In this document: piece by piece, positions 17,417 through 25,291 of the stretch | Position numbering within the stretch: position 1 is the stretch's first letter | Layout of the letters: each line of letters starts with the position of its first letter | Assembly (NCBI RefSeq): GCF_013410405.1 | Contig: NZ_JACCFK010000001.1 | Coordinates: 4,960,001 to 5,024,000 of the forward strand | Length of the DNA stretch: 64,000 bases | DNA from: Amycolatopsis endophytica | Lineage (GTDB): Bacteria > Actinomycetota > Actinomycetes > Mycobacteriales > Pseudonocardiaceae | Direction: 5' to 3' | The notes under the pieces: generated by a model | Seen by the model: the letters and a program-made list of their open reading frames with translations, nothing else | Told to the model about the DNA's origin: nothing | The model's database searches: none | Position numbers and translations under genes: made by a program

Positions 17417-18307
17417 TCAGGCCGGGTGGGACATCTGCCGGTCAACCGCAGCGGAGTGGCTCCGCTCGGCGGCGGTGACGGTGTTCTGCAACAGCATGGT
17501 GACCGTCATGGGGCCCACCCCGCCCGGCACCGGCGTGAGGTACGACGCCTTCCGCCGGACTCCTTCGAAGTCGACGTCGCCGACGATCCGGCGGCTGCCG
17601 GGCTCCCGGTTGATCCCGACGTCGATGACGACCGCGCCCTCGCGCACCATGTCGGCCGTGACGAGACCGGGCACGCCCGCGGCGACGACGAGGATGTCCG
17701 CCAGCCGCGTGAACTGGGCGAGGTCGCGGGTCTTGGCATGGCAGATCGACACGGTGGCGTCGTGGTTGACGAGCATCAGGCTCAGCGGCTTGCCCACGAT
17801 GTTGCTGGCCCCGACGACGACCACGTTCCGCCCGGCGACCTCGATGTCCTCGTGGGCGAGCAGTTCCAGCACCCCGGAGGGCGTGCAGGGCGGGAAGAGC
17901 GGCTCGCCCACCACCACTCCGCCGACGTTGGCGGGGTGGAACCCGTCCACGTCCTTGCCCATGTCGATGGCCTCCAGCACCCGCCGGACCTGCACCTGCG
18001 GGGGCAGGGGGAGCTGAACGAGGATGCCGTGGACATCGTCGCGGTGGTTGAGGTTGCCGATCAGCTCCACCAGCTCGGCCGTGGTGACCGTGGCGGGCAG
18101 GTCGTACCGGACCGAGGAGATCCCGGCCCGCGCGCACGCCCGTTGCTTGTTGCGGACGTAGACGTGCGACGCGGGGTCGTCACCGGCCAGCAGGACCGCG
18201 AGCCCTGGCACCACGCCGGAACGCGCGCGCAGCCGTCGCACGCGGACGGCCAGCTCCTCCCGGATGCGACGGGAGATCGCGTCACCGTCGATGAGGCGGG
18301 CGGTCAC
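17417..18307 (-). CDS. folD: Bifunctional methylenetetrahydrofolate dehydrogenase/methenyltetrahydrofolate cyclohydrolase
   Basis: 296 residues from a GTG start. FolD landmarks: VYVRNKQRAC (catalytic Lys region), GILVQLPLPPQV, DGFHPANVGG, PCTPSGVLELL, VVGASNIVGKPL (NADP loop) and LTPVPGGVGPMTV. It interconverts 5,10-methylene-, methenyl- and 10-formyl-tetrahydrofolate. The start lies one base after the stop of the LigM-like gene. In this operon FolD links the methylene form with 10-formyl-tetrahydrofolate, the substrate of PurU, so one-carbon units from O-demethylation can be oxidised and released. It is probably a second copy beside a housekeeping folD elsewhere. Confidence 0.95.
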   Translation of the reverse strand: MTARLIDGDAISRRIREELAVRVRRLRARSGVVPGLAVLLAGDDPASHVYVRNKQRACARAGISSVRYDLPATVTTAELVELIGNLNHRDDVHGILVQLPLPPQVQVRRVLEAIDMGKDVDGFHPANVGGVVVGEPLFPPCTPSGVLELLAHEDIEVAGRNVVVVGASNIVGKPLSLMLVNHDATVSICHAKTRDLAQFTRLADILVVAAGVPGLVTADMVREGAVVIDVGINREPGSRRIVGDVDFEGVRRKASYLTPVPGGVGPMTVTMLLQNTVTAAERSHSAAVDRQMSHPA

Positions 18308-18308
18308 C

Positions 18309-19721
18309 TCAGCGGCCCAGCGCGTTCGTGCCGCCGGTGGACCACGCGGAGTAGGCGAAGGGAACCGGGGCCACCGTCGCCCGCACCTCCACCTGCCGGT
18401 GCCGCTCCACCCTGGGCTTGCGCGACCCACCACCGGGCTCGCCCCACAGCACGACGACCTCGGTTCCCGGTTCGGCGTGCGCGGGGTCGACCATCGCGAG
18501 GGAGAGCATGCGGCGCTCGTTGGCCGAGTAGCCGCAGAAGGTCGAGAGCCCGGCCGGTTCTCCGTCGGCCAGCACTTGGTCACGTTGCCCGAGCGTCGCG
18601 TAATCGGCGAGCGGGAAGTCGATGAACTTCGCCGGGGTGCCCTCCTCCAGCAGGGAACCGAGGACCGCCAGTACGTCGTCGCGGTTCCAGACGAGCGTGA
18701 CCTTGCGGCGTGCCGCGCCCGGGTCCATGCGCTCGAGTGCTTCCCTGCCGATGAAGTCGTGGTCGAATGTGACGATCTTGCCGTAGCCGAGGTCGAACGG
18801 TGTCGTGTAGTAGTCCGCGATACTGTCGCCGCGGAAGCTGCCCGCCAGCTGCCACCGCCCCTCCCAGCCGTCCGCGGGCAGCCATTCCCGGTACTCGCGC
18901 AGCGCCGCACTGGTGTAGATGGCCGGCACCGGGCCCGCGATCCAGCCCGACTCCTGGGTAGCGCTGTAATAGGCCGTCATACCGCCCTGGACGAGCCCGA
19001 ATTCCTCGCCGGCACGCAGCAGGGCCTCGTGCACGATCTTCTCAGCGGCGTAGGGGCCACTGATCTCGTACGCCTTGTGGCGCCCCGCCATGCCGTGGCG
19101 GAGCACGAGCAGCTCGACGCCCGCGACACTGGTGGTGAAGGTGCGGAAAAGTCCGGGATCGGGGATGGGCGCGCCGGCGGCCTTCTCGAAGATGGCCGCC
19201 GCGTGCGGTCCGTCGAGCTGGTAGCGGAACCGGGTCCGGCGGCCGCTGGTGTTCTCGGCCGTGTTGTTGTCCCTGACGAGGTCGACCTTCCAGCCGCCGA
19301 TACCCGCCTGGTACTCGATCCAGTTCAGCAACGGCATGCTGCTGACGAGTTCGTAGCTGTCGTCACCGTGCGGGTAGAGGATGCAGTCGCCGATCACGTA
19401 GCCCTCCGGCGTGCACCCGACGAACTGCTTGGCCCGTCCCGGTGCGAGGTTGGCGAAACTGTTGACGCCGACCCGGTTCAGCAGCGCGCGGGCGTCCGGC
19501 CCGGTCACGAACAGCTCGGGCATGTGGTGGGTCTGGTTGAACAGCACCGCTGACTCGCGCCACGCGATCTGTTCGTCACGCCAGTTCGAGAACTCGGCGG
19601 GAATCGGGAACCGCCCGGCCTGCGCGCGGGTGTTGAGCCCCGGGCTGTCGTGGTAGAAGTACCCGACGAGGTCGGGGTTGCGGTCGAGCAGATCCTGCAG
19701 GGACTGAACGTGTGCGGGCAT
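18309..19721 (-). CDS. ligM: Tetrahydrofolate-dependent O-demethylase, LigM/DesA family (GcvT-like)
   Basis: 470 residues, matching the length of Sphingobium LigM and DesA. The N-terminal stretch has the family pattern EFSNWRDEQIAWRESAVLFN followed by QTHHM. Further shared segments are LRHGMAG, ESGWI, LPAIYT-like VPAIYTSA, YREWLPA, FDHDFIGREALE and VVLWGEPGGG. These enzymes move the methyl group of vanillate, syringate or methylgallate to tetrahydrofolate. Downstream folD and upstream metF, purU and folP form a complete folate-handling set around it. The exact methoxy-aromatic is not readable from sequence, and glycine-cleavage T-protein activity is unlikely because the other gcv genes are absent. 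Confidence 0.88.
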   Translation of the reverse strand: MPAHVQSLQDLLDRNPDLVGYFYHDSPGLNTRAQAGRFPIPAEFSNWRDEQIAWRESAVLFNQTHHMPELFVTGPDARALLNRVGVNSFANLAPGRAKQFVGCTPEGYVIGDCILYPHGDDSYELVSSMPLLNWIEYQAGIGGWKVDLVRDNNTAENTSGRRTRFRYQLDGPHAAAIFEKAAGAPIPDPGLFRTFTTSVAGVELLVLRHGMAGRHKAYEISGPYAAEKIVHEALLRAGEEFGLVQGGMTAYYSATQESGWIAGPVPAIYTSAALREYREWLPADGWEGRWQLAGSFRGDSIADYYTTPFDLGYGKIVTFDHDFIGREALERMDPGAARRKVTLVWNRDDVLAVLGSLLEEGTPAKFIDFPLADYATLGQRDQVLADGEPAGLSTFCGYSANERRMLSLAMVDPAHAEPGTEVVVLWGEPGGGSRKPRVERHRQVEVRATVAPVPFAYSAWSTGGTNALGR

Positions 19722-19773
19722 GACCGGGCCCTTCCTGTGCGAAAAACGGACAATCGTTGATGTGGTGTGCTGG

Positions 19774-20631
19774 TCACCCGCCGCGCAGGCGTTGTTCGAC
19801 CTCCAGCGCGAGCAGGTTCCCGGCCACGTCGTGCACCCGCAGCAGGTCGACCCCGTTCGCGGCGAGGAGTGCGCTGAGCACGGCGGTCGCGAGGTCGCGG
19901 CGGGCGAGACTCGTGTCCGGCCCGGACACCTCGGTGAGCAGCCGTTTCCGGCTGGCGCCGACCAGAACGGGGAAACCGAGATCGCGGATCGCCTGGATGC
20001 GCCCGAGCAGACGCCACGACTGGCCCGGGTTCTTGGAGAACCCGATGCCGGGGTCCACGATGATCCGCTGCGGTTCGATACCGGCGCCGATCGCGGTGCG
20101 CGCCCGCTCGTGCAGCTCGGCGGCGACGTCCGCGGCCACGTCGGGGTAGGTCTCGCTCCGGTGCTCGGGAACCTGGCTGGATCGCCAGTGCGTCAGGACA
20201 TAGGGGGTGCCGAGCCCGGCGACCGCCGGGAGCATCGCCGGGTCGGCGAGTCCGCCACTGACGTCGTTGACCATGCGGGCGCCCGCGTCGACGGCACGGC
20301 GGGCGACCTCGGCCCGCATCGTGTCGACCGAGACGCGGATACCTCGTCGTGCCAGGCCGCGGACGACGGGCAGCACGCGCGCGAGCTCGGTGGCCATGCT
20401 GGGGCGCCGTGCTCCGGGCCGCGTCGACTCGCCGCCGACGTCGATCCAGTCCGCGCCCTGCGCGGCCATGGTCTCGCCGTGCCGGATGGCCTCGGCCGTG
20501 CCGCGGTGCGCTCCGCCGTCGGAGAAGGAATCGGGGCTCACGTTGAGAATTCCCATGACGCGCGGGCGCCCGGTTCCGGCTCCGGCGAGCGCCGGAGCCG
20601 GAACCGGTGTGCCGTCCAGCCGCGCGGTCAT
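19774..20631 (-). CDS. folP: Dihydropteroate synthase
   Basis: 285 residues. Motifs: VMGILNVSPDSFSDGG, IDVGGESTRPGA, VSVDTMRAEVA, MVNDVSGG, VLTHWR, IVDPGIGFSKN, PVLVGASRKR and LLRVHDVAG. It makes dihydropteroate from p-aminobenzoate and hydroxymethyl-dihydropterin diphosphate for folate synthesis. The ATG at 20631 overlaps the purU stop by 4 bp; an alternative ATG at 20556 would start at MGILN and drop part of the first strand, so I prefer the longer form. No folB, folK or folE is adjacent. This suggests a paralogue that boosts the folate pool when O-demethylation is running. Confidence 0.88.
   Translation of the reverse strand: MTARLDGTPVPAPALAGAGTGRPRVMGILNVSPDSFSDGGAHRGTAEAIRHGETMAAQGADWIDVGGESTRPGARRPSMATELARVLPVVRGLARRGIRVSVDTMRAEVARRAVDAGARMVNDVSGGLADPAMLPAVAGLGTPYVLTHWRSSQVPEHRSETYPDVAADVAAELHERARTAIGAGIEPQRIIVDPGIGFSKNPGQSWRLLGRIQAIRDLGFPVLVGASRKRLLTEVSGPDTSLARRDLATAVLSALLAANGVDLLRVHDVAGNLLALEVEQRLRGG
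20570..20607. repeat. Perfect 18-bp inverted repeat inside the folP 5' coding region
   Basis: Two 18-base arms (20570-20587 and 20590-20607) are exact reverse complements with a 2-base centre, encoding a Pro/Ala/Gly-rich stretch of FolP about residues 9-20. In mRNA it would form a very stable hairpin starting 24 nt after the folP start, capable of attenuating transcription or translation between purU and folP. Confidence 0.75.
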
Positions 20632-21482
20632 TTCAGGACGACCGTCTTGTGCCCGTGCACCAGCACCCGGTTTTCGAGGTGGTAGCGCACCGCGCGAGCC
20701 AGTGCCAGGCATTCGGTGTCGCGGCCGAGCGCGGCGACGGCGGCGGCGTCCATCGCGTGGTCCACCCGCTGCACTTCCTGCTCGATGATCGGTCCCTCGT
20801 CGAGGTCCGCCGTGGCGTAGTGCGCGGTGGCACCGACCAGCTTCACGCCCCGGTCGTATGCCTGGTGGTAGGGGCGGGCCCCCTTGAAGCTGGGCAGCAT
20901 CGAGTGATGGATGTTGATCACCCGGCCCCGCAGGCGTTCGCACAGCTGCGCGGACAGGATTTGCATGTACCGGGCGAGAACCACCAGCTCGACCTGCTGC
21001 TCCTCGACGATCTGCAGCAGCTTGTCCTCGGCGTCGGCCTTGGACGCGGCTTCGACGGGAAGGTGCACGAAGGGGATGCCCGCCACCTCGACGAGGCTTC
21101 GCCAGTCGGGGTGGTTGGACACGACGGCGACGACCTCCGCGTGCAGCTGGCCGGTGCGCACCCGGTACAGCAGGTCGTTGAGGCAGTGCCCGAACTTGCT
21201 GACCATGATCAGCACGCGGGGCCTGCGGCCGGCGTCGTCCATCCGCCAGTCCATGCCGAACGACCGGGCGACGTCCGCGAAACGGGCGCGGAGTGTGTCG
21301 ACGTCCGGCTCCTGGCCGGTCAGGGTTTCGGCGGCGATCCGTAGGTAGAACCGGCCCGCGCCGCGTTCGCAGAACTGGTGGCTTTCGACGATGTTGAGGT
21401 CCTGCCCGGTCACGAAGGTCGACACCGCCCGGACGATCCCGGGACGGTCGGGGCAGGACAGTGTCAGCACGACCGCGCTCAT
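20628..21482 (-). CDS. purU: Formyltetrahydrofolate deformylase
   Basis: 284 residues. The N-terminal ACT domain (about 1-80, LTLSCPDRPGIV) is followed by a formyltransferase-like domain with the catalytic Asn-His-Asp set seen as VINIHHSMLPSFKGA and GATAHYATADLDEGPIIEQ. It hydrolyses 10-formyl-tetrahydrofolate to formate and tetrahydrofolate, regenerating the methyl acceptor for the O-demethylase and releasing excess one-carbon units. It overlaps metF and folP by 4 bp each. Confidence 0.96.
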   Translation of the reverse strand: MSAVVLTLSCPDRPGIVRAVSTFVTGQDLNIVESHQFCERGAGRFYLRIAAETLTGQEPDVDTLRARFADVARSFGMDWRMDDAGRRPRVLIMVSKFGHCLNDLLYRVRTGQLHAEVVAVVSNHPDWRSLVEVAGIPFVHLPVEAASKADAEDKLLQIVEEQQVELVVLARYMQILSAQLCERLRGRVINIHHSMLPSFKGARPYHQAYDRGVKLVGATAHYATADLDEGPIIEQEVQRVDHAMDAAAVAALGRDTECLALARAVRYHLENRVLVHGHKTVVLK

Positions 21483-22339
21483 GCCCGGGCCCCCCGCTGG
21501 GTGTCGAGCCAGTCCTGACAGGCCGCGACCTGGTTGAACGTGAAGACGTGCAGCCCTTCGACGTCATCGCCCCGCCCCGGCTGGCCGGCCAGAACCGCTC
21601 GCAGGAACGGAGCCGGATCGTAGGTCCGTCCCATGAGGACGTTGCCGACCAGGCCGTGCTGCTTGCCGAGGAAGCGCAGCGACTGGCCGACTCCGATGCG
21701 CAGCGACAGTTCGGTGAGCTTGGCGAGCTTCACCGGCCCGGAAACGCCGACGCGGACCGGCAGCGTCACGCCCCGCGCTCGCGCCTGCGTCAGCCACGAC
21801 GTGAACGCCGTGGCGTCGAAGCACATCTGGCTGACCAGATAGGTGGCGTGGCTCTGCTTGCGCAGCAGTGCTTCCCAGAGGCGGTCGTCGTCGATGTGCG
21901 GATGGCCCTCGGGGTAGCACCCGACGCCGATCCGGGTGAACGGGTGCTCCATCGCCGCCAGGTCGTCGAGCAGTTCGGCGGCCTCGTGGTACTTGCCGGC
22001 GGGAGTCTCGGCGTCGCCGCCGATCACGTACAGGTCGGTCACCCCCAGATCGGCGACCTGGCGCACGAAATCCCGCAGCGACGCGTGGTCGCGGACCATG
22101 CGCGCCGCGAGGTGGGGTACGACCCGCCGTCCGGCGTTCGCGGCCACCGTGCAGTGCTCGAGGGTGCGGCTGAGGCCGAACTTGGGGGAACAGGTCACCG
22201 CGACGGTGGCCTTCTCGGACGTGCGCAGGATCTGCTCCTGCGCGCCCTTCAGGGGAATGACCTCCAGCGTGGCTTCGTCCAGCAACTGGAGAAGCCGCTG
22301 GGCGGTACCCGGGGGAGTGGCAGGCTGCTCGGCGGTCAT
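21479..22339 (-). CDS. metF: Methylenetetrahydrofolate reductase
   Basis: 286 residues. The FAD-dependent barrel is recognised from the TCSPKFGLSRTLEHC segment, HLAARMVRD, VTDLYVIGGDAETPAGKYHEA, GVGCYPEGHPHI and YLVSQMCFD, as in the MetF family. It interconverts 5-methyl- and 5,10-methylene-tetrahydrofolate. In an O-demethylation operon it would run in the oxidative direction, turning the 5-methyl product of the LigM-like enzyme into methylene-tetrahydrofolate. It is the first gene of the operon; GAGAGGA precedes the ATG, and the stop overlaps the purU start (ATGA). Confidence 0.92.
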   Translation of the reverse strand: MTAEQPATPPGTAQRLLQLLDEATLEVIPLKGAQEQILRTSEKATVAVTCSPKFGLSRTLEHCTVAANAGRRVVPHLAARMVRDHASLRDFVRQVADLGVTDLYVIGGDAETPAGKYHEAAELLDDLAAMEHPFTRIGVGCYPEGHPHIDDDRLWEALLRKQSHATYLVSQMCFDATAFTSWLTQARARGVTLPVRVGVSGPVKLAKLTELSLRIGVGQSLRFLGKQHGLVGNVLMGRTYDPAPFLRAVLAGQPGRGDDVEGLHVFTFNQVAACQDWLDTQRGARA

Positions 22340-22673
22340 CCGGCGTCCTCTCGGTCGGGTGTGCGATGACCAGCAACGCTAGGGACGCCGGAAGGTGGCG
22401 GCGAGCCACCAGGCGAACGGGTCGGGGCCGACTGGCGAACTCTTCGCGGGCGGGCCCGCGCGGCAGCTCGCCCATTGTGCGCGGGTTCGCTTTCCGGACC
22501 CGTCCACTTCGCTCAGCGGCTCTCCCGCGGGAAGACTCCGCACGGGTGTGGCTCGACCGGGACGCGGCTCGCACCGGCCGCGCGCTCACGAGCGGCCTCT
22601 TCGGTGGCGATCGCCGACGCGGAGGTGACCGTGACGGTGCGAACGGGCGCGGCGGGCTGAGGTGGGCGCGTCC
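22340..22673. other. Intergenic region, promoter side of the metF operon
   Basis: 334 bases between the GntR stop and the metF start, both minus strand. It should contain the promoter of the one-carbon operon, but I cannot pick out a well-spaced -35/-10 pair. A GC-only short palindrome around 22448-22460 might be a weak terminator for the GntR gene. No gene is evident. Confidence 0.45.
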
Positions 22674-23369
22674 TCACCCGGCTGTGGCCTGCTCCGCTCC
22701 GGCGGTGCGCCGCCCCGTACTCTGCAGCAACAGCCGGGTGGTCAGCTCGATGTGCTCGGCGAGCAGGGTGGCCACGGCCTCCCCGTCCCGCGCCACGGCG
22801 GCCTCGCAGATCGCCCGGTGCTCCGCCGCGAGATCGCGGTGGACCCGTTCGGTCTCCCCGGCCGACCAGTAGCGGTAGACCGCGGAGATCCTGCGCAGTC
22901 GTTCGGCGGCATCGAGGAGATGGCTGTTGCCGCAGCCCTGCAGCACCGTGTGGTGAAAGGTTTCGTGGCGGCTGATCCAGTCCTCGCTCACATCGCCGTC
23001 CTCGCCGGTGAGCGGGGCGCGGGCGAGCGCGTGGTGGGCCGCGAGCACGGCGCCCTCGTACTCGACGTCCCCGCGTTCGGTGGCCATGCGGGCCACCAGC
23101 GGCTCGAGCGCGACCCGGGCGTCGGTGAGGTCGCGGAGGCCGGACTCGGAGACGGTCACGACGCGGTAGCCCTGCTGCGCGGTGGCCGTCGCGAGCCCCT
23201 GCTCGGCCAGGCGGGGCAGCACTTCGCGCAGGACGCCGCTGCTGACGTCGTACCGGCTCTGCAGCTCGGCGAGCCGGAGCTTCTGCCCCGGCTCGAACCG
23301 GCCGCGGAGGATGTCATGGCGCAGGACGCGGAACACGGCGTCCGCGCGGGTACTGGCTGTGCCGTTCAC
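22674..23369 (-). CDS. GntR family (FCD) transcriptional regulator
   Basis: 231 residues. Winged helix about 8-75 (LRLAELQSRYDVSSGVLREVLPRL) with the less usual VSSGVLREVL recognition helix, then the FCD helical domain with DARVALEPLVARMA and the HETFHHTVLQGCGN ligand-type pattern. It is divergent from the FAH-dioxygenase-hydrolase-YciI operon across 117 bp that holds a palindrome overlapping a perfect -35. Regulation of that operon is likely; control of the adjacent metF operon is possible too. Confidence 0.9.
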   Translation of the reverse strand: MNGTASTRADAVFRVLRHDILRGRFEPGQKLRLAELQSRYDVSSGVLREVLPRLAEQGLATATAQQGYRVVTVSESGLRDLTDARVALEPLVARMATERGDVEYEGAVLAAHHALARAPLTGEDGDVSEDWISRHETFHHTVLQGCGNSHLLDAAERLRRISAVYRYWSAGETERVHRDLAAEHRAICEAAVARDGEAVATLLAEHIELTTRLLLQSTGRRTAGAEQATAG

Positions 23370-23418
23370 GGGACGATCCTGCCATGGCTCGCAGTCAGGG
23401 TTAAATTGCGAGATTATC

Positions 23419-23447
23419 TTGACATTTCGAAATGGCCGCGGTCTAGT
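23419..23447 (+). promoter_or_regulatory. Promoter with palindromic operator ahead of the FAH gene
   Basis: -35 TTGACA (23419-23424), 17-bp spacer, -10-like TCTAGT (23442-23447), 38 bp before the ATG at 23486. The perfect palindrome CATTTCGAAATG (23423-23434) overlaps the -35, a typical repressor position. The divergent GntR at 22674-23369 is the natural candidate to bind it. Confidence 0.6.
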
Positions 23448-23485
23448 GGTGTCGCGGCGACGCCGTCGCGGAAAGGGGAATCCGA

Positions 23486-24337
23486 ATGCGTCTCGGATCG
23501 ATGGATGGTCGCGCGGTCATGGTCGAGGAGGGCGGGGAGCTCGCCATCGACGTGGCCAAGGCGAGTGAGGGCCGGTTCGGTCCCGGTATCCAGCTGATCT
23601 ACGAGAACTGGCAGGCGTTCACGGAGTGGGCCGCGACCGCCGGACTCGGCCGCGAGCACGCCCGGCCCGTGCGGCGGGACGAGCTCGAGGCCCCGTCGCC
23701 CGCACCGCGGCAGGTGTTTGCCATCGGCCTGAACTACCGCGACCACGCCGACGAGTCCGGTCTGGCCCACCCCGAGGTCCCGCCCACCTTCACCAAGTTC
23801 GTCTCCTCCTTCACCGGCCCGGAGGGCGAACTGGTCCTGCCCGCGGACACCGTGGACTGGGAAGCGGAACTGGTCGTGGTGATCGGACGGACCGCGCGGC
23901 AGGTACCGGCGGCGCGGGCGTGGAGCCACGTCGCCGGGCTGACCGTGGGCCAGGACTACTCCGAGCGCACGCTCCAGCTCGCCGGGCCGGCTCCGCAGTT
24001 CTCGCTCGGCAAGTCCCATCCCGGGTTCGCCCCGCAAGGGCCGTGGCTGGTGACGCCGGACGCGCTGCCGCGCCTCGACGACCTGGAGGTGCGGTGCACG
24101 GTCAACGGTGAGACCGTCCAGCACGGACGTACCGGTGACATGATCTTCGGGGTCCCCGAGCTGATCGAGTTCCTGTCCTCGGTGGTGACCCTGACGCCGG
24201 GCGACGTCATCTTCACCGGAACGCCCGCCGGGGTGGGCGCGGCACGGGAGCCGCGGCGATTCCTCCGGCCCGGTGACATCGTGGAAACCACCATCGCGGG
24301 CCTCGGTGGCCTGCGTCAGATCTGCGTCGCGAAATGA
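23486..24337 (+). CDS. Fumarylacetoacetate hydrolase family protein
   Basis: 283 residues. The FAH fold core is clear: IGLNYRDHADESG, FTKFVSSFTGP, the metal-binding DWEAELVVVIG (Glu-x-Glu), GQDYSER (Asp), FSLGKSHPGFAPQGPW and IFTGTPAGVG. Members hydrolyse C-C bonds of diketones, or hydrate or decarboxylate 2-hydroxydienoates, in aromatic catabolism. It opens a plus-strand operon with an extradiol-type dioxygenase, an alpha/beta hydrolase and a YciI protein, so a late step of ring-cleavage product breakdown is likely. Confidence 0.92.
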   Translation: MRLGSMDGRAVMVEEGGELAIDVAKASEGRFGPGIQLIYENWQAFTEWAATAGLGREHARPVRRDELEAPSPAPRQVFAIGLNYRDHADESGLAHPEVPPTFTKFVSSFTGPEGELVLPADTVDWEAELVVVIGRTARQVPAARAWSHVAGLTVGQDYSERTLQLAGPAPQFSLGKSHPGFAPQGPWLVTPDALPRLDDLEVRCTVNGETVQHGRTGDMIFGVPELIEFLSSVVTLTPGDVIFTGTPAGVGAAREPRRFLRPGDIVETTIAGLGGLRQICVAK

Positions 24338-24344
24338 GAGCGCC

Positions 24345-25262
24345 ATGCCCCTGCACCGATTGACCCGCGTCACCATCGGCGTGCCCAACGTCGAGCAGAC
24401 CCGCGCCTACTACACCGAGTTCGGTCTCACTCCCGCCGGCCACGGCCTGGCCACCACCGACGGTGGCGAGCAGTTGCGGATCGAGCACGCACCGCGCCGC
24501 CGCCTGCTCGGCATCGATGTCGGCGCCGACGACCGCGATGACCTCGACCGGATCCTCAGCCGGCTGCGCGCGCTCGATCTCGACCCGCTCGACGGCGGCG
24601 ACCACGTGACGGCGGTGGAGCCGATCTCGGGGATCCGCACCACCGTCACCATCTCCGGCCGGATCAGCCAGGAGCCGGTTTCGACGCCCTACAACTTCCC
24701 CGGGAACCCGCAACGGCCCGACGTGCGCGCCCCCGGCGTCCTGCGCGAGGAAGCGGTGCGCCCCCGCAAACTCGGCCACGTCGTGCTGGGTTCGACCGAC
24801 GCCGCGGCGACCCAGCGCTTCTTCACCGAAGGAATCGGGTTCAAGGTCTCCGATGTCGTTCCCGGCATGGCGGCTTTCCTGCGGTGTTCCACCGACCACC
24901 ACAACCTGCTGGTGCAGCAGGCGCCGGTCGACTTCCTGCACCACACCTCCTGGCAGGTCGACGACGTCGACGAGGTCGGCAGGGGAGCGAGCGCCATGCT
25001 CGCCGCCGACCCGGGCAGGCACGTGTGGGGGCTGGGCAGGCATCACATCGGTTCGAACTTCTTCTGGTACCTCAAGGATCCGGCGGGCAACTTCTCCGAG
25101 TACTACTCCGACCTCGACTGCATCGTCGACGACGCGCTCTGGAAGCCGGGCACGTTCGAAGGAACACGAGCGCTGTTCTCGTGGGGCCCGCCGCCGCCAC
25201 CGTCGTTCCTCGCGCCCGAGGATCTGGCGGCGGTCATGACCGGGGCGCACGCGCCGCACTGA
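24345..25262 (+). CDS. VOC-family extradiol-type dioxygenase
   Basis: 305 residues in two VOC modules (about 1-125 and 140-265). The C-terminal module keeps the iron-binding triad of type I extradiol dioxygenases: His145 (KLGHVVLGS), His200 (LHHTSWQVDD) and Glu252 (NFSEYYSD). The N-terminal module lacks it, as is normal. The expected reaction is meta-cleavage of a catechol-type ring with O2. It lies 7 bp after the FAH gene. The substrate is unknown; the nearby O-demethylase operon makes a lignin-derived catechol a reasonable guess. Confidence 0.85.
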   Translation: MPLHRLTRVTIGVPNVEQTRAYYTEFGLTPAGHGLATTDGGEQLRIEHAPRRRLLGIDVGADDRDDLDRILSRLRALDLDPLDGGDHVTAVEPISGIRTTVTISGRISQEPVSTPYNFPGNPQRPDVRAPGVLREEAVRPRKLGHVVLGSTDAAATQRFFTEGIGFKVSDVVPGMAAFLRCSTDHHNLLVQQAPVDFLHHTSWQVDDVDEVGRGASAMLAADPGRHVWGLGRHHIGSNFFWYLKDPAGNFSEYYSDLDCIVDDALWKPGTFEGTRALFSWGPPPPPSFLAPEDLAAVMTGAHAPH

Positions 25263-25291
25263 CCTCTCGGCATCGAAAAAGGAGCACGACA

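Noticed and set aside
20556..20631. Starting FolP at the internal ATG 20556 and treating the hairpin as purely intergenic
   Set aside because: It would remove part of the first beta-strand and has no ribosome binding site; the ATGA overlap at 20631 fits the operon style. It remains possible.
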